Of a stretch of DNA of 64,000 nucleotides, positions 11,630-22,834 are shown piece after piece. The DNA is from Leucocoprinus leucothites. Taxonomy: Eukaryota > Basidiomycota > Agaricomycetes > Agaricales > Agaricaceae. The translations under genes were made by a program, and so were the position numbers. The DNA is taken from NCBI GenBank assembly GCA_013368445.1, contig JAACJO010000019.1, positions 248,001 to 312,000 of the forward strand, written 5' to 3'. Below the pieces are notes generated by a model. The model had not been told where the DNA came from. It saw only the letters and a program-made list of their open reading frames with translations, and did no database searches. The stretch's first letter is position 1. Each line of letters begins with the position of its first letter.

Positions 11630-12650
11630 CTATCGGATCTTCATCTTGTTGACCTCTCTGAACGTCTTGTCGAACTGTTTCTGGATTTTCTTGTACTCCT
11701 TCTCCAGCTCTGCTTTCAGCCTCGGGTCGTCCGACTTTTCAACCTGAGCGAGGAGCGACTTGAGCGTCTCCTTCTGGTCGAAAAGCAGCTTTTGTAAGTC
11801 CGAGTGCAACGATTTGCCCGCCTCGGTCTCGTTCAGTTTGCGCTCCAAATCGACAATCTCTTGCTGTAGCAAGACAACCTCCCTATTGTCAGCTGTCTTG
11901 ATCAGATCATTAACGGTACGCCAAGCTTCCTGCGTCTTGCTGCTCCTCAGGCGATCGACCTTTGATCCTCGTTCGATCAAGCCCTTCCAAAAATCGTTCT
12001 TGAGTTGAACCTCCCTTCTTTCGCCAACCTCGGGGTTCACCTTCTCCCACATCGTCGACACAAGGATCACTCGTGAAGCTGCGTGGTCTCCGCATAAATT
12101 GCCGAACATTCGAAGATTCTTCAAGGGCGAGCCGGCCATGCGGTTATCTGTAATGCGATGGAGGTAGATAAGACCGCTCAGCTTGACGTCGTTTTTGTAC
12201 CTGTAGAACATCCATGAATGATACCTCTGAGACTGAAATAGCTGCAACATACGTCTTCTCAAGCCACCCGTTGATCAATGTCAGAATCTCCATATCCGAC
12301 CTCTTAGTGTCATCGAATCCCGGAGTGTCGACAAGAACTACCCTGTCACCGTACTTGGGGTGTTTAATGCGAGTGGCCTGAATATCGGAGGTTACCGATG
12401 CCAGCGAGCTGCCAGCACGTTGACCTATCTGCCCAGTCAAAAGATCGATGAACTAGACGCGTATTTCAGCGATTCTGACCACCTGAAAACCAACTAGCAT
12501 ACTCACGTAACTCTTTCCCGAGCCCGTAGGGCCCATGAAACTACAAAGCAACAAATGAGATTCACTACAAACGTATCGATGAGTCCAGGAAGAAGCGACG
12601 TACGCAATGATAATGTCATCTTTTCGTATATTATTGATGATGTCGGCCAT
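11630..12650 (-). CDS. Stand-alone AIG1-like small GTPase
   Basis: Exons are 12650-12604, 12540-12507, 12452-12253 and 12200-11630, giving 283 aa with all phases consistent. The second and third exons are 34 and 200 nt long, exactly as in the GTPase part of the fusion genes. The G1 loop is GPTGSGKS (residues 19-26), starting only 17 residues after the Met. G3 is DTPG (69-72) in VVLVDTPGFDD. A VSTMWE motif follows, in the position where G4 would be expected. The C-terminal third is a charged, probably coiled-coil region with LQQEIVDLERKL heptads. The N-terminus, with RKDDIIIA, matches the residues just before G1 in the fusions. Either it is the parent type of the fused domain or a fusion that lost its NACHT half. 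No NACHT remnant is seen upstream. A role as a regulator or partner of the NACHT-GTPases is inference. Confidence 0.85.
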
Positions 12651-13825
12651 GGTTGGGGGGCAAAAAGCTTCGAAGGTAACTAATCACTGGAGAATGAACA
12701 GCTTGAGCGTTTCTTATAGCTTTTCTCGGGCATTGTCGCATTGCCTTGCTGTGGTTCCAGTCACGAAAAGTGTCAGACGCGTCTTCTATTGCCATGAGCC
12801 AACCTCGAGGTAGTAATGAGTCGATCTTCTCCTGAACGATCGAATCCATACAAAGCATCAGCATCATCATCATCGCTACATAGCTGTGTTTGACTTACCT
12901 CGAGGGCGCTTCATCACTGAATGGAGTTTGAAATTTGAAGTCTCGATGGAAATGTGCTTCACTCCACTGCTGTCTGCCGCGTTGTGTGCTCGGAACACGT
13001 GCTCCTCGCCTTGCAAGAGGCATGTATGCGGAATGCACTTTCACCGTTGGTGGTGCACGACGGACGTGAGGCTACTTGCACAATGTGTTGTCCGGGTAGT
13101 GGTGAGATGTCGAACGGGGACCAGAACACACGAGATGGGATCCAGGGTAGTAAACCACAGGGATAGTCATTTATTTGTCTTTATTATTAACCCAATTGGG
13201 CGCTCTACCGTGACAATGCGACAACCTGGGAGTCTTTGGAAGAGAAAGGGCGTTCCCACGATCATGATGCCCTAATACTTCCCGAGTCAGTCGAGACGCC
13301 GGGGCCTAGCACGCTTTCCATCATTCGATCATCACCGCTAATCATGACTTCACGCTGTAAAATTTCAACTCAAGTGACCACGGATAATCAAAGGACGATA
13401 AGTCTGCACGTTGCACTCATGAGGTGGCAAGTGCCCTCACCTCACTCGCTCTAACCTCGGGGTGGGCGCTTCATCGAGGAACTAGCTGCCCAGAGGGCTG
13501 AGAATTTCATTACACTGGGATATAAATTGTTCGCAGAACAATATCATATGATGGGCAAGACATATGCTGTGGTCCTCTCACCCTGCTTCTGGGTTCACAA
13601 CTCCCTTGTTCAACTCGACTTCGACCTTTTCCAAATTCGCGCCTTCACTCCTTCCCCAAGCAGCGATATCATCGCAAGGCCACTCGCTCTTCATCAAGGC
13701 CTCATCTCTCAGGATCAATCAACACTGATTTTCCGACAGAAAGAAGGACTTAAACTGGTGGCAGGTGCTATAAAGGGTCACGTCAACTGGCTTCCCACTC
13801 TCGTTTATGCCCCAACCATATTGTT
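12651..13825. other. Stretch without a recognised gene
   Basis: Several frames of 60-140 codons exist, but none shows a recognisable domain or coding-like conservation with other parts of the window. The first 200 bases are probably the promoter of the minus-strand GTPase. The last 100 bases may contain the promoter and leader of the membrane-protein gene. Confidence 0.4.
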
Positions 13826-15504
13826 ATGTCTCATGGATGGATCCTCTTTTTTGACATCACCGTCCTCCTCGGCGTGTTTCTGGCTACCTGCATTCTCTTA
13901 CCTGCCCTATTCTCCAAGAATGTTCATCGGAGCATCGGATGGTACAGCATGATGGGTGCATGGCTGGTATATGGCTTGAGCTATTCGTTGTTGATTGGGT
14001 TACAAGAACGCGACGATCCACCGCCGAAAGGACTCTGCCTCCTTCAGACACTCCTTATTTATCCCGCACCTGTACTGTACGTTTCCTACACGCAGCCCAC
14101 ATAGCAACGTAGCTGATATCCAGTACCGGTCAAGGGCTGCGAGTGCTACTCTTTGCTACTATATAGAGGTGAGTGACGAAACACTGCTACGCTTTCGAAG
14201 CTGAACAGAGTGCCCGGGCGTTATAGTTTTACTTCATCGTATCAAGCTGTAAACGCGAAAACTTGGCCCAGGTTACCTCACCGTCGAGAACCAGAGTTAT
14301 ATGGGTTTGGAGTTGCCGCTTTGAGGGGGATACCACATTTTACTAATGATACAAAAGTTAGCTCTTATCCCCTGGATCGTATGGATGGCGGCATTGTTTG
14401 AAACCGGCCTGGTGTGTGCTTTCCCCTACCAAAGCATAGAATTATTTTAACTAATATTAAACAGATTTTATTTCATGGAGACAACATCTCCTTATTAGAA
14501 CGTGCAGAGCATCGCTTTTATTGCCATCTTCGATTGATTGCACCGTGAGTACCCATGTTACTCTGATACCAAATCGTAGGATCCAACGCTTAATGTGGTA
14601 TAGAAGTCTCGTGACAGGTGCTCTCGCCCTATTCATGGTAGCAGTTTTGATCGTCCTACAAGGTTCCCCCATTTCTGTCTTCATGATTACTTAGGCACTG
14701 TGTTAACTTTTGTCCTTGATTTTCAGTCCGAACAGGTTTCACAATGCGTCGACACTGGGACCTCTTCAAGCGTTTAACCGAGACGGATCGTCAGGTTCTC
14801 GTAACAATATACATCAGGTTTATATATTGTTCTGCATCTGGCGTGATAACAACAATGTAGGTGTAGCTCGTTGACCTACAGCCCCATTGAAGTTTGAAAC
14901 TGACATCATGTATCAGACTTTGTTCTTTTGCATTTGCGATGCCGGCCCCGAATGCGGACTGTCTCCAGGTCTTATACCCGATTCGTAGGTATTATCGCTT
15001 AATCCATCCAAACTTGGCCAAACTATCCTTTCCAGCGTCGATTATTTTTGCCTTGGCGTTTGGTACACAAAAGGTCATTGTCTCAATCAGATCGTTCTCT
15101 AGCCCCGTCCAACGAGTTGGCTGACCGAGTGATAACTTTATTAGGACCTTCGACAAGCCTGGTGCTTCTGGCGCAAACCAGAACCATATACCTCAATCGT
15201 TTTTCACCACCACACTCTTTCAACAACAAACTACTTCACATCGCATGCACAACCCGCGGATTCGTCCAAACCTGTAGACGAAAGCGAGCTTGAGGACTCT
15301 GAGAGCATTTTCTCGATGGGCTCGAGAATGGATCTGCTACATGAGACTTCTTTGGATAAGACTGAGGAGAGTACCATGGACAATGATTCGAAGGGAGTAC
15401 TAGTAGAATTTCTGGCACGGAAGAAGCCGAAAATGGTTAGTGTAGCTAGGATGAGATCCTTGCGTGTATCCTTGAAGGAGATGTATCTACCGACCAATCA
15501 ATGA
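13826..15504 (+). CDS. Probable multi-spanning, GPCR-like membrane protein (possibly damaged)
   Basis: The first exon (13826 to about 14076) encodes two hydrophobic helices joined by a short loop with SKNVHRSIGWYSMMGAW, then DDPPPKGLCLLQTLLIY. This pattern is shared by a large family of uncharacterised 7-TM proteins in Agaricomycetes. Further hydrophobic exons can be read: LALIPWIVWMAALFETG near 14,350-14,405, TGALALFMVAVLIVLQ near 14,616-14,662, and a last segment near 15,010-15,080 ending in FGTQK. A hydrophilic Ser/Glu-rich tail follows to the stop at 15,504. An in-frame TAG appears near 14,163 in the second exon, and I could not find a splice that avoids it cleanly. The gene may therefore be a pseudogene or have an unusual intron. 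Assignment is by hydropathy and pattern only. Confidence 0.5.
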
Positions 15505-17133
15505 CTCAGATATTTTTGGGACAGGTCAATGATCCAACCTCGCTCACAGAATCGGATCAGCTGCGCACACGCATAACTGATACCCTCAACCGGAAGGTAT
15601 AATCATAAAGCGTACCGAGGTTTGGTCTCAGTATGGCAATATGATGTGGCTCCTATGCATATGTCTGGAATTTACAGCTTCGGCATGAGCTTACAACCTC
15701 CAAGCGACAGATCGTCCACCTCAAAAGCAGACGAGTGGGAATATGCTTAAGGTAGTATTGGACTAGTGGCTGTGTATTTCTCCCCACTTCCTCCCAACCC
15801 CGATCTATATTCTTGACTTGGTCCTGCGGCCTGCGGCCTGATCTTCAAGCATTTCCCGAAATATCTGGAATCCCTTACTCCATGATGAATGACCGTTCCA
15901 GTTTCTTGGTAACGAGGACCTCTCGCAGCTCTAGCAGTGGTGGCGTTTTTTTGAGAGTCTATCTGTTTCCTTATTGCCTCAGCCATCTAAAGCACGTACT
16001 TCCTTCTATTGACGTGGAAAAATGAGTGATGCTCGAGAAAAAATTGAAGCAGCTCTTGCTGAGATGTCACCATTGCGATATCCACTTACGGCGACGTAAG
16101 AGCGACATTCAGATGGTTGATGATCTATGGGTGTCATGTGGTGTCAAATGGAGAAGGCCTCATTGATTTGGAGCCTCAAGCACGTTTGAGAAAACATCAT
16201 CCAGAGTGCTGTGTCTCCCAGACATCTTGTTTTTCATCAAGGCTAACACGCGTCGACAGTTATCATCACAGAACAAAAATCTGCTGTTCGCACTCTGTCA
16301 CCGGACGGGTTTTTGAAAGACGTCCAAGGATCATCTATTTGAGAGTTCCTAATTTCTGTGCCAGTGTTTCCGCGGTCAAGACCATAGTTTACGGCTTTCA
16401 TTTGATGGGGTACGTTCGTATCGCCGTTGATTGATCCAACATCTCTGATGCCTGTGAGTGGCACCGAGAACAATAACAATGGAAGATCATATTAAATGAT
16501 ACGAGGTGTTTGGTAAAGATTATTTATAGGTCTCTCGACAGGATAACATAATCCAACATCCGAATTATCGAGTGCTAAGCGGGTAATAGGACTGCACTAA
16601 GCCGGTCTGGGACTATATCGGCAAGTCCCAACATGCGGCGCCGAGTGGCCTGAGTTTCTCGTGCGTTATGAAGAAGAAGCGGGGAGGTCTCGAAATTTTA
16701 GGGAGTTGAGAGAACATCTTGGTAGCTTGGCAGCGGCGCTCGCAGCTCCAGTTGCGGGTGGCGCCTTGGATGAAGGCCAGAGTCTGGGGTGGGAGTTGGG
16801 ATCATGTGGTGTCGCTCACCTCCCTCCTGGGGGGCTCTTGACTCGTACGTCAAAGAAATATTTCGTCAGTGCCTCAGCTTACCTAGTTCAAGCATGACTC
16901 AAGAATATTGAAGAAACTTGATGAATCAAAGACTTTTGTCACCTGGAATACGACGGGATATTGCTCAAAATTCCATCCAAGGTCAGCTCCGCACACTGGT
17001 AGTCGATGTCCTTGAACTTGAAGCTTGGCTCTACAGCCCTGTTTCCGTATCTTTACTCCTCCAAGGAGTGGTCCTCGAAGCTAAGTACAAAGACTGCGTT
17101 TTCATTTGCTCTTTCACAGGATTATGTTTAGCT
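15505..17133. other. Stretch without a recognised gene
   Basis: Short frames on both strands show no known motif. Some of the first 250 bases may be 3' UTR or further tail exons of the membrane-protein gene. A small duplication of CCTGCGG occurs near 15,824-15,840. Confidence 0.4.
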
Positions 17134-17936
17134 TCAGTCTGACTCCGTCGCGTATTGCTCCAGGTCCTTCAAGAGGACTTTCCACCGTCCATCATGCCAT
17201 CGCTCTATGTTTCTCCACTCTTCACTGTTCTCCCCGAGAACAGTTCGTAGCCCTTGTAGCCTCGCGGCCACAACAAAATCCGCAAAAATTGGCCTATCAT
17301 CCATGAAGAACTGTCCAGGACTCTTTTTCAACCATATATCCACCTCCTCGAAATTTGCTTTTGTTGCCGCCCACACCTGTACAAGCTCCTCTCCCACAGG
17401 TTCCACCTCATTCAACGGTTTTCCAAACTTCTCTGAACGAGTGCGGAAATAGTGATCTGCGCTGGGCTTATTCAGGATTGCTGGAACTCTGGATTGAAAC
17501 AGGGGCAGGAAGGGTGTGGCCATTCTTGTGAATTGTGCGTAGAATGCCGCTTGGAGGGACTCTGTGCCGGGAGGTATGACCTTGGCCGAGTCTGGATAGG
17601 CTTTATCGAGATATTCTGCGATCATATAGGAGTCGGAGAGGCCAATACCACGGGTGTTGTCGGTTATAGCAGGGCAAGTATATCGTGGACCAGCTGACCT
17701 ATCGTTATGTGGAGGGATTCCAGCATCCTTGAAGACCTTTTCAAGTTCAGGATATTCAACGAAGATCGTCTTGTACTTGATATTCTTGTAATTAAGAGTA
17801 TACCTGTTGACCACCACGTCAATCAATATCATGGTCTTTGAATAGCTGGTGTGAGCAACGCCAACCTTGTTTTCCATACGTTTGGAGACCAAGTTCGGAT
17901 CGGCTGTCTAGCCGCGAGGTCAAAGAGGGTGATCAT
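17134..17936 (-). CDS. Glutathione S-transferase, etherase-like fungal class
   Basis: Two exons, 17936-17866 and 17803-17134, give 246 aa. I chose the ATG at 17936 because it restores the classic N-terminal strand and the active-site region RTWSPNVWKTR, spliced directly to YTLNYKNIKYKT. Reading straight through the intron gives a shorter, wrong N-terminus. The thioredoxin-fold half continues with VEYPELE, a PRYTCPAI motif carrying the cis-Pro, and SDSYMIAEYLDK, which is the glutathione-contacting region. The helical C-terminal half includes DRPIFADFVVAARLQ. The length is normal for the family. Such enzymes conjugate or reduce xenobiotics and lignin-derived aromatics in the cytosol; the substrate cannot be read from the sequence. 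It looks functional and is single copy in the window. Confidence 0.88.
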
Positions 17937-19009
17937 GGATGACAAGAGAGAATACTAGGTGGAAAGGGGGGTCGTTTTGTAGCAGTACTCATTCATATAT
18001 ACACCCAACAGCCGAAGGCAGGTGGTGGCTCCGATGAGACAGGATCAGCCTGCTCCGATTTGCGCGGTCCAGAGAATGTCGCCCAGGTCTGCGACTAACT
18101 TCTCGTCTGTAACAAAACTGGGCATGCAAGAACGATATCCATAAATACCGGGTGTGAATTAAAATTATAGAGCAAAGAATCCTTGAGTGCTTCTACGAAA
18201 TATCACTAGTGGACTCCACCTGAGCGTCACAGTAAACTGGCCATGCACTCCGTTACATTACGCGATTTCAGCTGAAATTACATCGGAGTACCGCTTTTCT
18301 TCGGGACCTATAACTACAATGCTTGTGGCCTTAGGCAAGCTCATGAAAGAGCCATTCTCCGGATCGTGTTCCGTTGCTTGCCTAAAAGCTAACGTCGAAA
18401 TTTGTTGAGTCAGCATGCTAGTCGTGAACTTGACGCCGGCGCTTCTTATGTTCAGGATTAGGCGAGTTCCCTATGTGATGTAGTACGTCAATACTAAGGA
18501 TCGCCTAAGTCCGAAAAAAACCATTCACACATATATAATATGCAATTGCTAGCCAGCTAGTTTCGCGACGTTAGGCATCACTTTCTACGTCGAGTTTTGG
18601 GTAGTACACAGACTCACGCTTCCCAGTTCGCACATGTCAATCGAGCCGTTATGCTGGCGTCGAACGTAGCCACAAATCCAAAAACGCTGAGCCCTGAATC
18701 CAAAATTGAGGCTATCTTATTCATAGATGTGGAGAGGACCGTGGCATACCAAAGACACTACATTGACGAGTGAGTATGCATCGCCCACATGAGCCGAATG
18801 TACGCACGGAAGGTAAAACATCGTTCCATCTCTGTAAAAAACGTACAAGACCGGCGCGAGTTGTTTCATCCGTTGCCAGCCTTTGTGAAAATGTTCGTTT
18901 GAGGTGCTCAGGGTGCGTTGAAGCCCAAAGAGCAGAAGAAGCAGCTCAAGGCCTGAAGTAAACTTAGAATACGATTAATAGCTTGGTACACTTGACAGTG
19001 TTCTTACTG
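17937..19009. other. Stretch without a recognised gene
   Basis: The first 150 bases upstream of the GST start are its probable promoter. The rest holds only frames below 80 codons with no recognisable motif. Confidence 0.4.
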
Positions 19010-20245
19010 TTGCTAGCTAATCTTGTGGCCCTGATTGGTACGAGGGTTAACAGATTCGGATGAGTGGTTTTGAAGATGCCTTACCATGCTACTGTTGGAG
19101 AGCGGAAGTAACTCATCTTGTTGCCAGCACGAAGGGGACAGCCAGGAATTGGAGACGGAACCCTGAGATACCAGTGTATGTTCAAGCCCGTCATAATGTA
19201 TGCATAGGTAGTGCTCTAGAACCAAAGTGAGTGCTCCATACGCCAACCTTTTGGAAGGTAGCTCACCAATAATTCGACTTTTTCAAGGGGGGTAAACCGG
19301 TCAATATCTTTTATCAGATGCGGATGGTGATGCCGGTGACCTACTTGCAGTTGTAAGGCAGAGAATAATAGTCACTAGCGACGAATTTTAGCCTCAGAAA
19401 TAAAAGAAACACTCCCAGCAAGTGACACTTACCCCATTTATCATTTTGATAGAATGCGCGTAGTCGGAGGACGAGTAGAGTCTTAATAATCGCCGTGTAC
19501 CCAACCTCGAAAAAACTAAAACCTTGGTGTTTGAGCACTCGTTTTCCCATAAAATAACAAGCCATCGAAACCACTCACAAGCCCGATATCCACTGTCTGG
19601 CCCTGCAACTGTGGATCTAATGAGTGAGCTGACTTCAGAACACGTTGATTGAACATACAGCTTCAGAGCTTCATGAGTATTCGACAGATAAATTCATTCA
19701 AACAGTCACTTACTGTAGGTCCCTCGTGCGGTGTCAAATATGCTTGTTTACTCATCAGGGGGATGGTACGCCAACTTCATACAATTGGATACTCACTAAC
19801 AAAGTCTAGTCTATTTTTGATACTAGCCGTTAATAAGAGCTTGGTTTACTGGATAGTATACGCACATGAACATCAACCATCCTGTCAGTTTGACGAGGAT
19901 GTAGATCCACTTGATGAGAAGTCGAGTTCCTGTAAGAGTAGGTGAGAAGTCGCTGCAATATCACTGTGCGGTGGTGTACCTGTATATGTATCTAGTCTTG
20001 GAAGGGTAGTTCTTGTTAGCTTCGGTGCCACTCAGTCCCAATAGGACTTACCTCTCTACTGAAGAGGATAAGAGAATCATACGCCATGAGTGTAATGGCA
20101 GCCACTATGAAAAGATAAATCAGGTATACACCTATGTGACCTCGGTGAAGGGGAAATACTGACCATAAGTATAGTTCACTGGCTGAGCCTGAGAAATTGC
20201 CTTCACAATTTCAGCATCAGAGAAGCCATCTATCAAGGTGGACAT
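19010..20245 (-). pseudogene. DUF6533-like membrane protein, truncated or degraded
   Basis: Two clean 5' exons are seen on the minus strand: 20245-20164 and 20104-20052. They encode 45 residues, including NYTYVAAITLMAYDSLILFS, which is the hallmark start of DUF6533 proteins of Agaricomycetes. Next come a short RYIYR exon, a hydrophobic piece LLIKWIYILVKLTGW (about 19,900), an exon with TLLVLRLRAFYQNDKW (about 19,440-19,500) and a late piece with PSPIPGC (about 19,140). The order matches the family. The later helices are missing, and frames between the pieces do not join cleanly. I call it a likely pseudogene. The family's function is unknown. Confidence 0.55.
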
Positions 20246-21539
20246 CTTGAGGAATGTACCCGGCGACGAACCTAGGCCAAAAAACTAGTATGAAGACCAT
20301 TTATATATTCTCTGAAGGCAATCGTGAGCTCCTCAATTTGTCTGAATCGTGATGATCACAGGGATCGAAGGTCTTGGAATAGATAGTAATCACAGTCAGC
20401 TCGTCGTGCCGTTGGCATGCCTCGGCAACGGTTTCGGCAAAACGACTATCTTTAGGACCTCTTTGGAAGGCGGGAGTTTCATGCTCTTGGAGCCTCGAAG
20501 AGGGTAAGCTTGGAATAAGTTGAACTTCGAGGAATGATGATCATCAACGACTGTTTATTAAGGGTCTTTAGATTGATACGTGATCATTCCAAGGGCTTAA
20601 ATCAACCAGATATGGCTAACATTTTGTCTGACGCGAATATGTAGCAATCGCCACCCCTAGAAGTGGAACATTCGTTATATAAGATGGGGATATCGAGGAT
20701 ACTTAGCTGGATTCCATCATATCATGCGACCTGATTTCATCATTGCCAACTGAAGGTCCTGGATGTTCGACTGGAGCCTGTTGTCGAAAGATAGGGCCAT
20801 ATTCGACAGCGCATTTTCATTGGGTGGTAGTCGTGTGGCTCAAACAGGACTGCGCTTTTTTAATGACTTGAACAAGCAGGTGATATTATTCTAGAGGCGC
20901 TGTGTTGGCCAGGAGGATCACCACAGTACACTTCGAGAGCTTACATTCTTGAGGTTGGTTGTAGTGTGGTGTCCGAATTCCCATTGTCGTGAGTGTGCCA
21001 AGTGTTGTTAATACATTATCTCCTTCGGCCACAGGGAGAGCGATGCGATATGGAGTTTGTGTACCAAAAATACATGAGGCTGAAACAAATGATCCTAGAG
21101 ACTTCTCGCTCCTCAAGAAGGCTGGAAAAGTGAGAGTTTGACACTGACAGCTCTGGGTAGGGATTTTTATAAGGAATAGATCCAGATTGACGTGGCTTGA
21201 AAGTGACATGCAGGAGTGCGAGGAGCAGACTGAGGTTGGATCTTATGAGTGGACGAGTTTGTCACGTGACTGGACGTGGTCGGTTGATAGAGAGAGAGAG
21301 AGGATTCTATATTTATATACCGTTACAAGCAAACAAGTGCTAAGACACAGTGAATGTATAGTAAGAGGTCAGACTACTAATTACTATGTTCGTGTGGCTA
21401 TATTATGCTACTGTAATGATTCCGAAGGGTTTGTGAATGGGTATAGTGGAGTGGGGTGTTCTGATGTGGGGGTGAATGCATGGTCAGTTGATCGATATAA
21501 ATCTTGGCGTTCGCTTGACACTCATCCTGTTGTCTCCTG
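20246..21539. other. Stretch without a recognised gene, with a short GA microsatellite
   Basis: A minus-strand frame of 107 codons (21209-20886) has no recognisable motif. A GAGAGAGAGAGAG run is at about 21,290-21,303, next to an AT-rich TATATTTATATA stretch. No gene is supported. Confidence 0.4.
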
Positions 21540-22834
21540 CTTTGATATATTCCTTCCTGTGGCTGCCACTCAGCATTTTATTTTGTTCTCACTTGTCCCC
21601 ATTAACCCAAACAGATGTTCTCCTGATCTTTTACCTCGAGATGACATGTCTGAGTAGCCTTTGTCACCCAAGTCGAGGCCTTTAAATGAGTCATGACATG
21701 GACACTTGCTGTGTTGGAGAGTGGTTGTGTATTCCGGTAAATTTCCTTGCATTGCTGTACATGAATGTATCATTGAAACTAATCAGTATGCAGGTCCAGC
21801 TATCCTCCCTTGGCTCGTCTCGCCTTCCCATCGAAAGACAACAGGGGCAAGCTTGTCATGGCGCATTTGCAGAACCAGAACTTCAAGTGCAAAAGATCAC
21901 TCCGCTTAAGTGACAAACCAGGCCTTACAATTCCGAGCTCATCTTCCAGCAACGTCGAAGAGACTTTAGTTTGATAACACGTTTCATGGGAGTTCACCGC
22001 AGAAGGGAGGTGCGGGGGTATAGATTTCCGATGCAAAAGCCTATTTTTTCTTCTGTAAGTTTTTGGTACCTTGTCACCTTCGATGTTCAAAGAGGTTCTG
22101 ACATATGATATGGATCTCTAATAAAGTCAGCGAATGAAGTGAAACTCCTGGACCTCCGTGATCACTCACCTGGAAAGTAAGTAGCCACATTCTGTGACGA
22201 GCATACGAATTGTTAATGATCATAGCAAAGCACATAGGGTAGAGTCACCGGAAATCCCGTTCCTGCCACCCCAGAAACACAAGCTTTATTAGACCCAACG
22301 TCTACCCATGGAAGAGCGAAACGTCTGTGCCTTGCTCATCTCTTTACGTTCCAATGGCTCTAACTCATGAGAATAGGTCGTCCCAGCCAAATACTACTAC
22401 ATGCGCCCATAATTTCTTTATTCACGCACTATAAACAGAGATGGTTTTAACACTTCTGTATATGAAAATGACCTTAAGGATGGCTAGCTGGCCTACATAA
22501 TGCTCATGTTGATCGCGTCGATCTAAGCTGGCGCGGAAAACGACCTTTTACCTGGACTAGAGGGTTCACATTTACTTGTACTTGCACAGTTCAGAACGCC
22601 TAGAGGTATTAATTACTGGTGTCTTTGATACATGACGAAGATACGAAATCCGGGTACATACCTAGAACGGAGAACAGCGCCATGAGTAACCACTACTTAT
22701 AGAATCTGGGTGGTTAGTAGTATTGTGACATTCTTGTGTGCCATCGGGATGATAAGCGCTCATGGACATAGCCGCAATGAGCGGTAATCTCGAAGTTCGT
22801 CTGCCTCGTGGCATCTAGCTTACTCTATACCATC
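21540..22834 (+). repeat. Upstream region duplicated before two NACHT-GTPase genes
   Basis: This region aligns, with many substitutions, to 27,990-29,220, which precedes the next NACHT-GTPase gene. Shared blocks include GTAGCCTTTGTCACCCAAGT (21,654 / 28,092), GACAAGCTTG-like sequence near 21,850 / 28,270, and CGACCTTTTACCTGGACT (22,540 / 28,928). Parts also match 60,120-60,592. It probably carries the promoter of the gene at 22,835, plus older sequence of unknown nature. Confidence 0.7.

Noticed and set aside
17134..17892. The continuous 252-codon minus-strand frame as the GST protein.
   Set aside because: It reads through an intron and lacks the WSPNVW active-site region. The two-exon model starting at 17,936 restores it.
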